From positions 1 to 28,193 of the forward strand of contig JAWQRN010000581.1 of the NCBI GenBank assembly GCA_033557685.1: 28,193 nucleotides of DNA, in the 5' to 3' direction. Position numbers and translations under genes: made by a program. Shown here piece by piece: positions 1-12,400 of the stretch. The first letter of the stretch is position 1. Each line of letters starts with the position of its first letter. Below the pieces are notes generated by a model. The model ran no database searches and was not told the origin of the DNA. It worked only from the letters and a program-made list of their open reading frames with translations. This DNA is from Sperchopsis tessellata (lineage: Eukaryota; Arthropoda; Insecta; Coleoptera; Hydrophilidae).

Positions 1-143
1 ATTTGTTCTGGGTATCTTCTATGTGCAGTAAAACCATTGAAATGGTAATTCAATTACATTGTTATATAGTATTAAAAATATATACTTAGCTTCTGTTAGT
101 TTCTAGTTAAAATTAACATTAAAGAACATACATAGACATCCAC

Positions 144-382
144 AGATATATTTGTTTTCCGGGAAATAACCATGGTTTGGTTTTTCTTCTTGCCAATGTT
201 GCTTCCACCGTTTCAAGGAACATTATCAAGACATGTAGCTCTTAAAATTACTAGGTATAGACTGGTACAGTGTATACCAAGCACTTTTAAGAGGTACATG
301 TCTTTATGACACCTGCAATAGTGGACGACATTTGAGCAAGAAGAAAAGCCAACAAAAGGTTATCTCCTGGAAAACTTAAATA
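144..382. mobile_element. Palindromic MITE, copy A
   Basis: The two ends are inverted copies: GTTTTCCGGGAAATAACC on the left, and the reverse complement GTTTTCCAGGAGATAACC on the right. The interior shares segments with other copies in the window, for example TCAAGACATGTAGCTCTTAA and a stretch resembling GCAATAGTGGACGACATTTG. No coding sequence is visible, which fits a non-autonomous foldback element. It lies downstream of the last visible GTF2F1 exon, inside the next intron. Confidence 0.75.
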
Positions 383-1139
383 TTAAAGCACTTAATTAGA
401 ACTGTAAAAACATTTTAATATTGATAAAAATATCAATTATGACATAGAAATGTCGATTATGATTATGTTGCCTAGGTAACTGCAAGCATTATGTACAAAC
501 ATGGGCTATTAGATTTATTGTCACGTAAGAATAGCAACTACCCCAATACAAGTGATTTCAAAACATTTTTCCAGCTATTAGAATATTTTTCTATGTACAA
601 ATATTTTATTCTCATGTATATAAACCAATATTATGTATGAATTCCATATAACAAAACATCAGCAAAGTTTTAAATTAAAAGAAAAATTAATGAAGAAATA
701 ATGTTATTATAAATTGTTTAATTCATTTTAATTTACAATTTGCAAAAATTTCGCTAACCTTAATTTTGTAAAATATTTGAAAATACACACCACTATTTAC
801 ATTCAACAATATTTTACTTTTACTTTGAAACAGTCCAGCAACAGTTTTTTAATTCACAATATATATGATCAATTTTTGTTTAAATAGTTGCTTGGTTGGT
901 TTAAATATAACAGTCCACATCATTAAAGCATAATTAGTTACAACTACTCTGGTTTCTATAACTGTAGAAGTTTCAAAACATACAGTAATAATATTATCTG
1001 ATAAGTGACGACATTTTGGTCACTTTTGCAAGAGACATTTCCAAAGGCAAGTGACCTCACTTTAATGAATAAAAAATTAAACTTATATTTTTTGTTCGTT
1101 GAAGTTAGATTGCTCACCTTAGAAGGTGTTCCTTGCAAG

Positions 1140-1260
1140 ACTTAATAACATGTCACACCTTCACAGCCTCTCTATGGTTTCCACATGAAAATAATTTTAT
1201 TTAACGACTATCTGTTGAAATCAACCTTAGTTGCATATGCTAGTAATCAAATAATAAATA
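1140..1260. other. Intronic DNA with a short repeat-like stretch
   Basis: A segment around 1150-1185 (CACCTTCACAGCCTCTCTAT followed by GGTTTCCA) resembles part of the foldback repeat at 4375-4605. The next GTF2F1 exon, expected to begin with residues like YNFTPL, was not found between 1 and 1260, so it lies outside the window. Confidence 0.35.
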
Positions 1261-1265
1261 TTTAC

Positions 1266-3175
1266 CATTCTTGCAGAGGAAATGCTTCTATAGCACCATT
1301 TGCACATTGTGTAAAAACATAGTAAGCAGCGTTTTCTGATACACCGCCTTCTCTTATACCTGAAAAACAAAAACCTTTTAGTTTTAAATATATGAGAAGC
1401 TATGTTTTAAGAAAACTAAAATTAAAAATTTATTGTCTAACAAGATACAAACTCTAAATATATACAGGATAATTTATGAAAAATTACCAGTCAAAAAAGA
1501 GAATATGTGAGAAACTTTGAGCAAATAACAGTTAAGGATGAAGCTGATAATAAAGAAGAAACAGAGCCTGAGCCAAAATAGCTCAAAAACTGGTGAAAAC
1601 GGTGACAAAGGCTTAACTATACCAATTGATGCAAATATTGCAAAGGTACTTTAAGGTGTTCGAGGACCTCTAGTACATCTGAGGAAGACTAGTCCGCAGG
1701 GTTCTACAGGAACATTTGGAGCTGTTTGTAGAAAGGATAAACTAGGATGAATCAGTTTTATATTGTAACGATTGTGCACTGTAATTAAAGCAAGTAGGAT
1801 CGAAGTTAGTGATATAAAATTAAGCGATTCTGGTCTGAAATTTGTGGAATAAGATTGGTGATAGAAACCTCTAAGTGAACCAGGTCAGAGAATATGAACA
1901 TGTTTTGAAGCCCCTAATGATATGAAGGGATAACCTGGATTTCCCAATAAGAAGGCATACCAATACAAGGTTTTATTTATTAAAATAGGTCATATTTCAT
2001 AATACATAAAATATCACTAACCTTTAAATTTCTTAACTGTACTTCCATATGATTTTAAAATCCATGGTTGATCATCTGGTTTATATTTTCTTGATATAAT
2101 TCCAAGTTTCTTACGACGTGCTTCTTCCTTGGCTTCTCGACCAAACTCAGAACCTGCCCCAAATCTAGAATTAGAAATTAAAACTTCGTTTTTCTACTCA
2201 TATACACATATAGGTACAGCAAGAACGACATTTTCATTTCAACTTGTGGAGCCCCCTTTCTGATATATTTTATAATATATTACTTTTTAACTGCTGCTGA
2301 ATTAATAAAATTAAGATACCAATGAGGTACGTGTACTGAACAAAGTTATATCTGGGACTTCTAAACCACTACAACATTTTCAATCTAATGTAGTGCATTA
2401 GTTTTATTTAAATATTTCCCTATCATTAAGAGGCTTGCTATTCTCCACCTTAAATATTGTTAAAACTGGTTGAAAGGTTTGCCAAACTGGTTTCAGATAA
2501 AATAAACATACTGAAAAACAATTTAAAACTCAAATTACCGTATATACATGAATCTTACTAAGTAGGTACTGTATTTCCGGCGTATAAGCATTTTTAACCC
2601 TCAAAAAACCTGAGTAAAATCAAGATGCATGCTATAACACAAAGTAATACTCGTATGTAATAATGATGTTCTCGCATCTCAAATTCAGGTTGTATTTTAT
2701 ACATTGGTGGATCTTATATAGAAGAAAGTACGTTACCAGATTTGAATGATAATCGTATTACTTACTTAGGCTGATCTTCATCGAAACCTTTATATTCTTT
2801 CATATTATTCTCACGTTCCATTTTAACTTGAGACCATTTTGCAAATTCTACACCTAAATTTTTGTTAAAACGCATTACGTGATATCTCTTAGAACCATTT
2901 TTAGGAACTTTTATGCTGTACACTGACTCTTGAACATTTTGGGCCTACAAAATATTAAGTTTGTAGTTATAAAATAATTTATAAAAATAATATATTTACG
3001 ACTAAATATAATAATAATACATATTAGTGCAAATAATATTAGATAAATTCAGGTCACTTACTTTTCCCAACGTTGGTGGACCCTTCCCTATACTTGTTGG
3101 AACTTTCCCCATATTTAGGGGAACTTTTCCCATATTCATGGGAGGTTTCCCCAAATTTGCGGGAACGTTTGCCAT
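1266..3175 (-). CDS. GTF2F1: General transcription factor IIF subunit 1 (RAP74), N-terminal exons, 3' end outside window
   Basis: This is the large subunit of TFIIF, the nuclear factor that binds RNA polymerase II and helps initiation and elongation. Four exons join in phase: 3062-3175, 2766-2944, 2022-2164 and 1266-1359, giving 176 complete codons plus two bases. Donors are GTAAGT, GTAAGT, GTTAGT and GTAAAT, and every acceptor ends in TAG or CAG. From exon 2 on the protein follows the animal RAP74 N-terminal dimerisation domain: VPKNGSKRYHVMRFN, then FGAGSEFGREAKEEARRKKLG, then DDQPWILKSYG, then GGVSENAAYYVFTQCANGAI and EAFPLQEW. I chose the ATG at 3175 because it opens a clean phase-0 exon with G at -3 and G at +4. 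Exon 1 is unusual: it encodes about five copies of a Gly-Lys-Pro heptad. The charged middle and the C-terminal winged helix must lie left of the window. The identity is secure; only exon 1 is not confirmed by family similarity. Confidence 0.95.
1480..1760 (+). other. Coding-like relic in GTF2F1 intron 3, family unknown
   Basis: The plus strand has a short open stretch, reading roughly REYVRNFEQITVKDEADNKE, then a stop and another stretch containing SKTGENGDKG. The acidic wording resembles degraded transposon or retrogene coding sequence, but I could not assign a family. It interrupts the third intron of GTF2F1. Confidence 0.25.
3062..3175 (-). repeat. 21-bp in-frame tandem repeat in exon 1 of GTF2F1
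   Basis: The 38 codons of exon 1 consist of heptads such as ANLGKPP, MNMGKVP, LNMGKVP and TSIGKGP, ending in PTLGK. At the DNA level this is a diverged 21-bp repeat. The peptide is basic and rich in Gly, Pro and Met, so probably disordered. I recall no such repeat at the N-terminus of RAP74 in other animals. Confidence 0.8.
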
Positions 3176-3718
3176 CACTTAGGTAAATATATATGATTAA
3201 CTATAAAAATTTCTAATTACATAGCACTTAATGAAATAATGTTCGTAAATATATGTAGCCAACTACGTACAACAGATTTTTTTGACAGTTAAACAATTTT
3301 TTGAGGTTATGTGTGCAGTCAAAAGAATCTTATTCTTTTCTCACTAAAGTGGGAGTATTAGCTGGTATTAAAAACTATTTAGTTGTTTATCAGAAGTTTG
3401 TAATTTTTAACACAAATAAGTTATCAATTTAAAAGTTAAACTTATGTCGAAAAAAATAGGAACAAGTTATTGTATTTTTCAATTCATAAATGATTTCTAT
3501 ATTTAAAATATTCTTGGATTTGTGAATTGAATACACATTTATTAAATTCCTCTAGAAATGTTCGCGTAGGACCAAAATAGTATTCAAATTATTTCTTATT
3601 TTAAATTTCTGAAAACTGTAAAATACTGAGAATAATACTAAAAAGAGTACCGAGTCCAAATAACACTAATTAAATTAATATTTGAATAATTTACATCGCA
3701 CTTAACCTAAATTTAACG

Positions 3719-3884
3719 TTATCATCAGGTTTTCCGGGAGACAACCGTGTGTTTGCTTTTCTATTTACCAACGATTTGTCCAACGTTGCAGGGGATATAA
3801 TCAAGACATGTATATCTTAAAAGTGCTAGGTGTAAACTGCCACGGAGCTGTGAAAAATGGGTGTAGACTGCCAACCTGAAATAT
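3719..3884. mobile_element. Palindromic MITE, copy B
   Basis: It begins TCATCAGGTTTTCCGGGAGA and ends AACCTGAAATAT, an inverted match to the terminal ATATCTTCAGGTT of the 17097 copy. The interior carries the family's GTTGCAGGGGAT, AATCAAGACATGTA and AAAAGTGCTAGGTGTA segments. It lies upstream of the GTF2F1 start. There is no open reading frame. Confidence 0.7.
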
Positions 3885-4374
3885 CTCAGACACACTTAAA
3901 AAATCCAAAATTTTCACGGAACATTCTTTGTGTTGAAATAAATGGTAAAATTTCATCACAGACTATTAGATTTTGAGTTACAAATTTTTAAAAATAACTA
4001 AAATTTCAAGAAGCACAATGAAGTGCAGATATATCATTGTTTGTAGTAAAAATCTAAATAATACATTAGTAACATTAAGCAATTTTTTGTTTCTGAATTT
4101 ATATGACTTACTCTTATTATTTTGATTTATAATATTTATTTAGTAAGGTTGGGAAAGTTAAGTAAGCAAAATATTATGCCTGAAATGTATCGTTTTTATG
4201 ATGTATCTTTTAGAATGTAAATTCTCAGAGTCAGCAAATATTTTTTGCTGAGTAGCTAAATTATTCCAAATTAGAGTACCTGAGCCTGCACTTTGTTCGC
4301 TCTTAATTGTAACACGACAGATATTAGGAATATGTCTTTATTTATTATGTACCTAATCTGTGACGGCTATCACA

Positions 4375-4605
4375 AGGCTATACAAATGATGTTACCAGCT
4401 GAAAGCCATGTAGAAGTTTTGAAAAATACCAACATTTCATCTACTGTTGCAAGGGATTTATTGTAGATGAGTGATATTACTTCAATGAATGTGTGTGTTG
4501 ACTTAATTCGTAGTAATTTTACCCACCTTGAACACATCCCTTGCATCAGTGGACGAAATGTCGGCCCATTTCAAAGCCTTCACAGGGTTTCCATCCAGAA
4601 ACATC
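4375..4605. repeat. Foldback repeat related to the palindromic MITE family
   Basis: Two inverted arms can be read: CCAACATTTCATCTACTGTT on the left, and CAGTGGACGAAATGTCGG on the right, whose reverse complement is a similar sequence. Both arms resemble the CCACCATTGCAGGGG region of the copy near 13735. The borders are approximate and no target duplication was fixed. Confidence 0.45.
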
Positions 4606-4641
4606 ATTCATATAGGTAAAAACAATAGAAAACTATTACAT

Positions 4642-5019
4642 TTAATCTCTAGTCAGTTTTTCAGTCATAAAATTCATTAAATTATGCCCAATATAATATT
4701 TCTGTTTAACTGCTATTAGAAATATTAGGTTGTCCAATAAGTTCATGCGGTTTTTAAGATTTGAAATATTTATTGTAATAAAAACTAAATTAACTAATCT
4801 ATTATATAATCTAATCTCCTTCATTCTCACTAATATTTTGTCAACGTTCTGGTAGTTTTTCGATTCTTTGGTGGTAAAAACGTTGATCTTTTGACACAAA
4901 CCAGTTTCGCATGTCATCATCGTTGTGGAATGTAATACCACGTCATTTGAAAGTGAGCAGAAAAGATAAAAATCAGGAGCAATATCTGGAGAATAAGTTG
5001 CATGTTGAAGCACGTCCAA
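4642..5019 (-). pseudogene. Mariner transposase C-terminal remnant
   Basis: This 125-codon open stretch begins in the mariner signature YSPDIAPDFYLF, which holds the third catalytic Asp of the D,D34D triad. It drifts out of the ancestral frame soon after: the expected KLPERWQ text continues in another frame. The last third runs through the left terminal repeat into flanking DNA, so it is not a real protein. Confidence 0.75.
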
Positions 5020-5818
5020 CCTAGCTCTTCAATAACTATTCATGTGATATTTGCGACATACGGGCGGGCATTGTCGTACTGTAAGTTTATTTCATGTTGA
5101 CGATTTGGTCACCTTTGACAAACTGCTTCTGCCAGAAACCAATGATCTAGAAGTTCCCAGGATTTTATCCCTTCCATACTCCATCAAACTCCAATCATTG
5201 TCTTGTGCAGATGAAAATCTTGCTTGACGTGTGAATTTGCGTGCTGATCTTTATTTACAAATTGTTTTCGATTTTTGATTATAACATAAAGGCACCATTT
5301 TTTTATCCCCTGTGATGATTGAAGTAAGAAATTGAATTCAGATGATTAAAAAATGTCTAAGGTGAACATATGAGCTGGTTCGCCAACTCCCTTGTTGTTT
5401 GGCGACTGTTCTCTTGGAGAAGATCTTCTAGACGGTCTTCACTAAAATTCACCGGATATCAAATCTGGGACTACCACTCAGGCTAAAATCACCTTCTTTG
5501 AAGCGTTTAAACCACTTTTAAGCTGTTCTTTCTGTAACATAGCCACGCCGTAAATAGCACTGATGCTACAAGTGTCTTCAGTTGCAGTACAGCCACGATT
5601 AAATTCTTAGAGAAGTATATGGCAGAGATGAACTTTTTTAATAACCTGCACGCCCATGAATTTTAGGGTAAAATGATTCTAATTATAAACGACAATCAAA
5701 AAGTAAATAGGGAATGTTGAAGCCAAAAGAAAGATCTACAAAATGTTATATGACACTAATGACAGATAATGCAATTTTTTTACGCAAAAACAAAAAAATG
5801 CATGAATTCCGTGCCTAA
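4725..5818 (-). mobile_element. Decayed mariner element
   Basis: The ends are inverted and flanked by TA. The left reads TTAGGTTGTCCAATAAGTTC and the right, reverse complemented, TTAGGCACGGAATTCATGC. The length of 1094 bp is slightly short of a full mariner. On the minus strand broken transposase pieces follow in order: a helix-turn-helix part (RRGYVTERTA, stop, KWFKRFKEGDF) near 5530-5470; a first catalytic region (ITGDKK) near 5310; QYDNARPYVANIT with the second Asp near 5070; and YSPDIAPDFYLF near 4980, where the usual APSDY has lost its Ser. QRFYHQRIEKLPERWQ follows near 4850. Stops and frameshifts make it inactive. It lies between GTF2F1 and PMPCA. Confidence 0.9.
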
Positions 5819-6340
5819 TAGTTCATGGAATGCACAAACTACCACCCTATCATGAAACAAATTCATATTGGAAAAAACATTAGCTGGATGTTTTTAATCT
5901 ATAACAACGTAGTTTAAGGTTTAGTCTCAATAACAAAAATAAAACGACTCTTAACTAATTTTTATTATAAAGAATTATGTACACTTCAAAATAGTAAAAC
6001 ATGTAGTCAGTACACGAGATTAAAATCTCTATAATATACACAGAATTACTTATCTATGTAACCTACTTGACATACCCAAATAATATTCAACGTACAAAAA
6101 TAAGTAACATAACAAAAAAAAGGTTGCCAGCAATGCAAATAAAATCTGTAAAAAAACATTTACAGCTGAAATTTCACAGAACTACCACTAAATGAAGTTA
6201 TGTTACTATGTATTTCGATAAAAAATATGTATATATGTATGTGTGTATATATACAAGAAGATATTGCTGCATGGTTACGAGGAGCACTAAATTACAGGAG
6301 AATGGTAACTGCAATTTTTTGCATATTGCTTGAATGATTT

Positions 6341-6346
6341 TTTATT
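6341..6346 (-). promoter_or_regulatory. Candidate polyadenylation signal of PMPCA
   Basis: The minus strand reads AATAAA here, about 93 bases past the PMPCA stop codon. It is the first canonical hexamer I see downstream, so it is a reasonable cleavage signal, though AATAAA is common by chance in such AT-rich DNA. Confidence 0.45.
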
Positions 6347-6438
6347 ACGAGAATCGTTTAAAAAATAATTTACAGTTTGTTTGTAGTATTTTAGAGTTTA
6401 GATTGGTCAAATCTTGTACTTGTTCTGTTACTTATGTT

Positions 6439-9400
6439 TTATCGAAATAGAGATAGTTTACGTCCTGGTAATTTTCCTTCACTGTCTAAAAGTCCAGCTT
6501 GTACATATTCCAGAGATGGTAGTTTTTTCATATCTCCTCTGGCAGCAACAGCAGGTTGAGAACTTAGCAATCTTTTCGCTACTGCTACTATATCATCTTT
6601 TGTAATTTTTTCTAAAATAGAAATAAGATAAGTATTAGATATATTATAATATAAAGAAATATTTAAAGCAAAAATTGTAGAATAGTACAGGTCTACATGT
6701 GTAACGTGCCCGAAGAAAAATGGGGCCTACTGCGTGAACTTTCAGCCCTGTTAGACAGAGACAACTTTACAAAGTAGAAGCAGAGCAAGCTCATACTGTA
6801 ATATTGTACTTCCTGTTACATCGGAGTAAGAATTTTAGGAAATTCAGCACTTAGCACCAGGCAATCTGACAATGTTATCTACGATATGACAAAGTCCAAC
6901 ACATAAATTAAAAAATAAAGGTGTACTTATATCCGTTGAAAAGTCTACAGTTGAAGGAATATATAATACATTTGTATACTTCATTAAATTTGTCTAAGCA
7001 TGTATCAATCTTCTGATGACAAATTAAATTAATAATGAACTGATCAATAACTTCATCAATACACACATAAATTTGTCTTCCCATTTCTTTGCATAAATGC
7101 ACCATTTTTTCACTCTGCGAAAGTAAATTTAGCAAAAAATTGTTTGCAGTGGTGTTCTACATCCTTAATGTTGAATGTGATGTGTTTGCTGTGACCAATT
7201 GTTTGAGAGATGGTCAAACTATTTTAATTTGATTTGATACCTGTGGTAGGTAGGCATTCAAGGTCCATTTAAAAATTTGTAAATTTCGTAATTTTTAACT
7301 TTAGACTTGTAGACAAATCAAGTTTTAGCTTTTAGAGTCAAACTAAATATTTCCAATTCTTAACCATTTTATCATCATCTCTTTCGAAAATTGAGGTTCG
7401 GAGGTTTATTTTTTTGCAAATCATGGTATGGTGCATCATCAATCACTAGCACAGATTTTGGTGGTAGGTTTGGAATAAAGTTTTCTAGCAACCATTTTTT
7501 GTTGTTTTTAAAACTCATCTTACGATGATAATCTTTGGTTACGGTGATAGATTCAAACATAAATTCTACATTAGGAATAAACCCGTCTTCACCATTATAA
7601 GCTTTTGCCCTTTTGAAATAGGCCTAGTAAGTCTCTTACTCGAATCATTATTCCAACAGCTTTGGATAGAGTGAGAACTGTGGATCGTTTTTCATGCCTA
7701 AAACTTTTCATAGCACGCAAAAATTCCACCCTTGATGAATTTCGTGTATCTTCATTAACATTTTTCTCTTAGCTCGAGTTATTCTGTAGCAAAAACTCAT
7801 CAATTTTATAACTTTTCAAAGAGATTCAGCACTCTCTGCATAATCGTATTTTTAGATTTTTCATGAATTTGTTTCATAATTGACACAATTTTCTAGGTTT
7901 TGGATGTATTTAAAATAATTCTATTTATCTCAACTTTATCTACATCATCTAGGTCAGTTTGTTCTAGTATTCTTACTCTAGATTTTTTAGGCCAGGCATC
8001 TTTTTGCATATTTTCAACCAAAATTCTTCGCACTGTTCCTATAGATACCCGTTTGGCTGAAACAACGCCATCATAGCACTGATTTACGAAAATTGTAGAC
8101 CTCCCTAATATGTTTTCTTCCTTCATAAACTTATTAATGTTACTAATGATTTCACAAGCTTGAATGTGTAGTAAGTGTTTGTTCAATACACTTTTAAATT
8201 CCATTGCTAAATTTTCTTAGTGGACTGAACTTGTCGATATTCATCACTTCGGTACTGCACAGGAATAGACCAAGTCTAATGTGTAACACATGCAGCTATG
8301 GCCACCATCAGTCAATATATGTTTATAGACCTGTATATGTATAAACATTAAATTAACCAAGTTAATAAATTAGTAAAAACAAGTTCCAATTACTGTAATC
8401 AATGGGAAAACAGATTTTAGAGAGTTATTTTGTTTGTTTTGCATATTTTTACGAACTGTTACAGACCGCTAAGGTGATTTCTTACATAAAAGCCTAAATT
8501 CTTCCCAATCATCCACATGGTACCAGAAATCTGTTAATTGAATTTACTTTGCCTGGATTGAAATCTACTTTCTCAAATCTAAATCTAGAAAACTAACTAG
8601 ACTAGTTATATTATAGAATAATTACCTATTTCATCAATAAAATACTGCGGCCTTTTTCGATGGCCTGTAGCCAAAACTTGTCTTCCAATATCTTCAAAAA
8701 CAACAGGTCTTGACTCCAAGTTCATGAGAAGCATTGATTGCAGTTGTGTTTTCGCTCTCTAAAACAGATATTAGTTTTTCAATTAAATTCTTTCTGAAAC
8801 AGAATGTGAAAAGAGAGACTCACCCTTAGTTCTTGTATCGATACTGATCCAGTCATACTGACAATTTCTTTAACAATAACTTCAACCATTTCACGTACAT
8901 GTAGAGGTGGGGCACTAGCATGTATACAAAATAAGCCACTGTCAGCATAAGCATGATTATATGCTGTGGCACTGTACATCCAATGAAACCTGAAATTTGA
9001 AAATGTAAAAATATCTTATCAGGTCATGCAAAATTTTAGAAAACTAAAAAATTACATGTTTAAGCACCTTAATTTAATAACTGTCAGGTAACAAAATCAC
9101 ATGGATATTTTTATTGATTTTGTTAGTGATCGGGTAAATTGGAGAAAATAGACTATCAATTTTCGAAAATTGCCATAATGGCCAGTGTAGAATGCTGATA
9201 ACAGTTATAGTGAGTAATCAACCAAGTTTAATTTTGTTGAAAATTGGAGAAACGGATAATACAAACATGTCGAAAGAACTAGGCAACATCATTAAGATGT
9301 TAAGTGATCTATGTTAAAAGTTTGGAGCTTATGTTAGCATAGTATCTTCAGCAATAAAGTCGAGTATGACCTTCAAAGTAATTATGTTTATGCATTATGT

Positions 9401-12400
9401 CACCATATCAAGGGCTTTTACTTGGTCAACCACGCCTTGATTTTGAAAAAAATTTGATTATGAAAGAATAAGAGGTAATAGAAGGATGGTCACATACAGC
9501 AGACTAGTGAATGAACTCGTTTATGAAAGACATTCACCTATATTGAACTAAAAATTAATATTCTGGTCTATAATAAACAGATTCCTTTTTCAAGGCACCT
9601 AAATTCTTGATACAAATTAAAATAACGAAATTACAAACATGTATCTACTGAGATTACATTACAGTTTTACATCCATGTTGATGTTTGCAGTGTTTCATTG
9701 TGTACAATAAGGGCTGAAATGTCTGAAAGTAAAAAAAAATATGTATGTGATTTGTTTCAATTACTTTGGATTAGAAATTACATACATTTTTTTTTTAATA
9801 TGTATTCTTGTTTAATTTTTCTATACATTTAGTTTATTTTGATTTTGTTGAAGATTTGACCTGGTGGTATACAAGGTTGAACATGCAAATTACTAATAAT
9901 ATACTAAAATTAAAATCTTCGAGATAAATAGATATGAATACTAAACTTAAACTACGACTAATATTATCATACTAACTAATTTACTAAAATTATTCTAAGT
10001 TATCTTCTTCAATTCCCAATAATTTCATATTTTCTTTACTTCATCTATCTTCGTAATTTTCTCATTTTGAACAGTCCCAATTCCATAAATATTTTTCTTT
10101 CAAACCATTCAATTGAGAAACTGATAAATAATGTTTACAACTGCTTTGTAATATTAAATTTCACAAACTGCCCATGAAAATTCAACCCGTTTTTAAAATG
10201 TACATACGTATTCCATTTTGTAGAAATTTCTTATGTGCTATGTACTGAAAGTATGTAATATTTGCCAGTGAGATTAATACTTTTAATTTTGACATGTTGA
10301 CATTTTATCCCCGAATAATCAATTGGAATTCTTTTAAAATGTGCTCCAGGTTATAATGGATCGATTCCTTTAGTATTTGTGAAATATGAGGCAGGTGACG
10401 AGTGTCAGCAGAATAGACATCAGTGTATTCCAGGAATCAATCCAAGAACCACTCCTGTTTCTATTAATGGTAAATCTTTACTTGTTTTTCTGATGAAACC
10501 ATAAGTATTTATGCCCCAACAATATAAATTTTCTGGTTTATAGAAAGGCACCAATGGACATTCTGCTGCATGGTATAATAGTTACTAATGAGCTTAGAAA
10601 ATGGTACCAAAAAAAAGAGTATAATGAAATAAGTCTCAATTCTTGTAGTTTATTTCAGTCAAAAAGAAACTAATTTGGAATTTGTTGTCGAGGAGTGATT
10701 AAACTAGATCTACCCAGGAGGTTATTTCTGCTAAATTCCTCAACATCATCTTTAGTTTACTTTTTGCTTATGACAGTAAAGCTTACAGTGTCGACGGATG
10801 TCCAGGGAATGATATATTTTGGACTGTTTTAATTTGTCCTATCATAAGGTTTGATTTTCTGGGACATGGCTGCAAGGGTATACAAAACTGTAACTCTGCA
10901 AAAGAAAGCCAAAAGAATTATTTAAGGTGCTCATCTACTTAAGAATATTTAATCTTTGTTTATAACGTAACCAACTTAGTAGAGAAATTAAATTTCTGAC
11001 AACAAAGTTTTAAAAGTAAAACAAAATCTCTGGAAGTGATGGTTATAAAGTAGAGGAATTCCATATAATACAAGAGCCTTATTGTTACGAAGATTATCTG
11101 GCTAGTTGAAAAACCTTGTCATTTTTTGAAATGTCTCATATGCATAAATGTAATATCTGTTTTTGGTATCGTAGATGACTACATGTATTACTATTAATTA
11201 TTTTTATTGCTGGATAGCGTATTTTTTTATCCAACAAAACCACAACCAACTGATGAATTCAAGAATAAAAATGGGACAAGCATTCTGTGAGCAACAAACC
11301 TCAAGATTTGGTAACCACCTGTACAATTTGATGATATTGTACATATGACATGTAAGTCTACTACTATAATTAAAAATGTGTTATATTTACCTATTCAGGA
11401 CATTGGTATATAGTCTAGTGTACATTCCTTTTCCAGGACCTCCAGCACTGAAAGATCCTCCACCTCCCATCATCATGTTAAGTACACACATAGCAATAAA
11501 ATCTTTATCTTGATGGGAACACCCTTCCAGACCAATCATGACATGAGATAAAACGGGCAGACCAGCTGATGCAAATTGTGGAATATTACACTCTTCCTAA
11601 AATCAACTCGATACAATTTACACTGAAAAGATGGTCACAATATTTACCTGCACAAGACCCCCAGTATATTGTGCAATGCTGTCATCCACAGTTAAATTTT
11701 TGGCAGGTACCACTAGATCCTTGTTTACAACCCAACTTGGTTTTTCATCCACAAAATATTTGCTAGCAGCTTCAACCAGCTTTTGATGTTCCACTCCAAC
11801 TCCTGCTACGACCATACGTTTAGGGTTGTAATGCTTACTTAAATATGTGAACAGCACACTTCTATCGATTTTGTTCAAGTTTGTACGTGGGCATAGTTTC
11901 GGAAGACCTAAAGTATTGTCTCTATATCCTGCCTAGAAACAAAAGGAAATATAAATTATCATTCTATAGAAGTGGTGACAGAAAACTGAAGTCTAATGAC
12001 ACGATACTAGAATCTGTTGGCAATCAATGAAAAGGAATGGCAATGACTTTAAAGCAAAAGGACAAAAAGTAAATATTAGGGTATACTTAGGTGAAAAATA
12101 ATCTTAATGATGGGTGGGGTGTAGATTCAGTAGTTAAATGACTATGATTTGAGGATACAAATTCGCAAGTGAATTTAAAAATACTTACAGAGTGAATCAT
12201 GTCCATCAGCAATGTTTCTTGTTCTGGTCTCATAGCAAGTGTTTCCAGTTCAAAAGCTATAGCTTGACGAGCAGCTATAACTTCATCTTCTGTTATTCTC
12301 GGCCTGAGCGTTACTTCGCCCAGTAGTCTCATTACATCATCTAAGCCACTGGAATATACAGATGCTGCATAAATAAATGTATCTCTAGATGCTTGACTGT

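Larger units (their letters stand above)
6688..8333 (-). mobile_element. Decayed Tc1/IS630-like element in PMPCA intron 8
   Basis: The ends read CAGGTCTA on the left and TAGACCTG on the right, each flanked by TA, the target of this superfamily; the repeat becomes imperfect beyond eight bases. On the minus strand an N-terminal DNA-binding part lies at 8204-7893 (SAKRVSIGTVRRILVENM). A DDE part lies at 7620-7375 (GFIPN, DYHRKMSFKN, NFIPNLPPKSVLVIDDAPYH), with the second catalytic Asp in VIDDAPYH. The stretch between them, which should hold the first Asp, is scrambled and shifted. The copy is inactive. The 1646-bp length suits a Tc1-like element. Confidence 0.75.

Noticed and set aside
6908..7135. 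75-codon minus-strand frame as a gene
   Set aside because: It lies inside the dead Tc1-like element, past the transposase frame, and has no recognisable domain.
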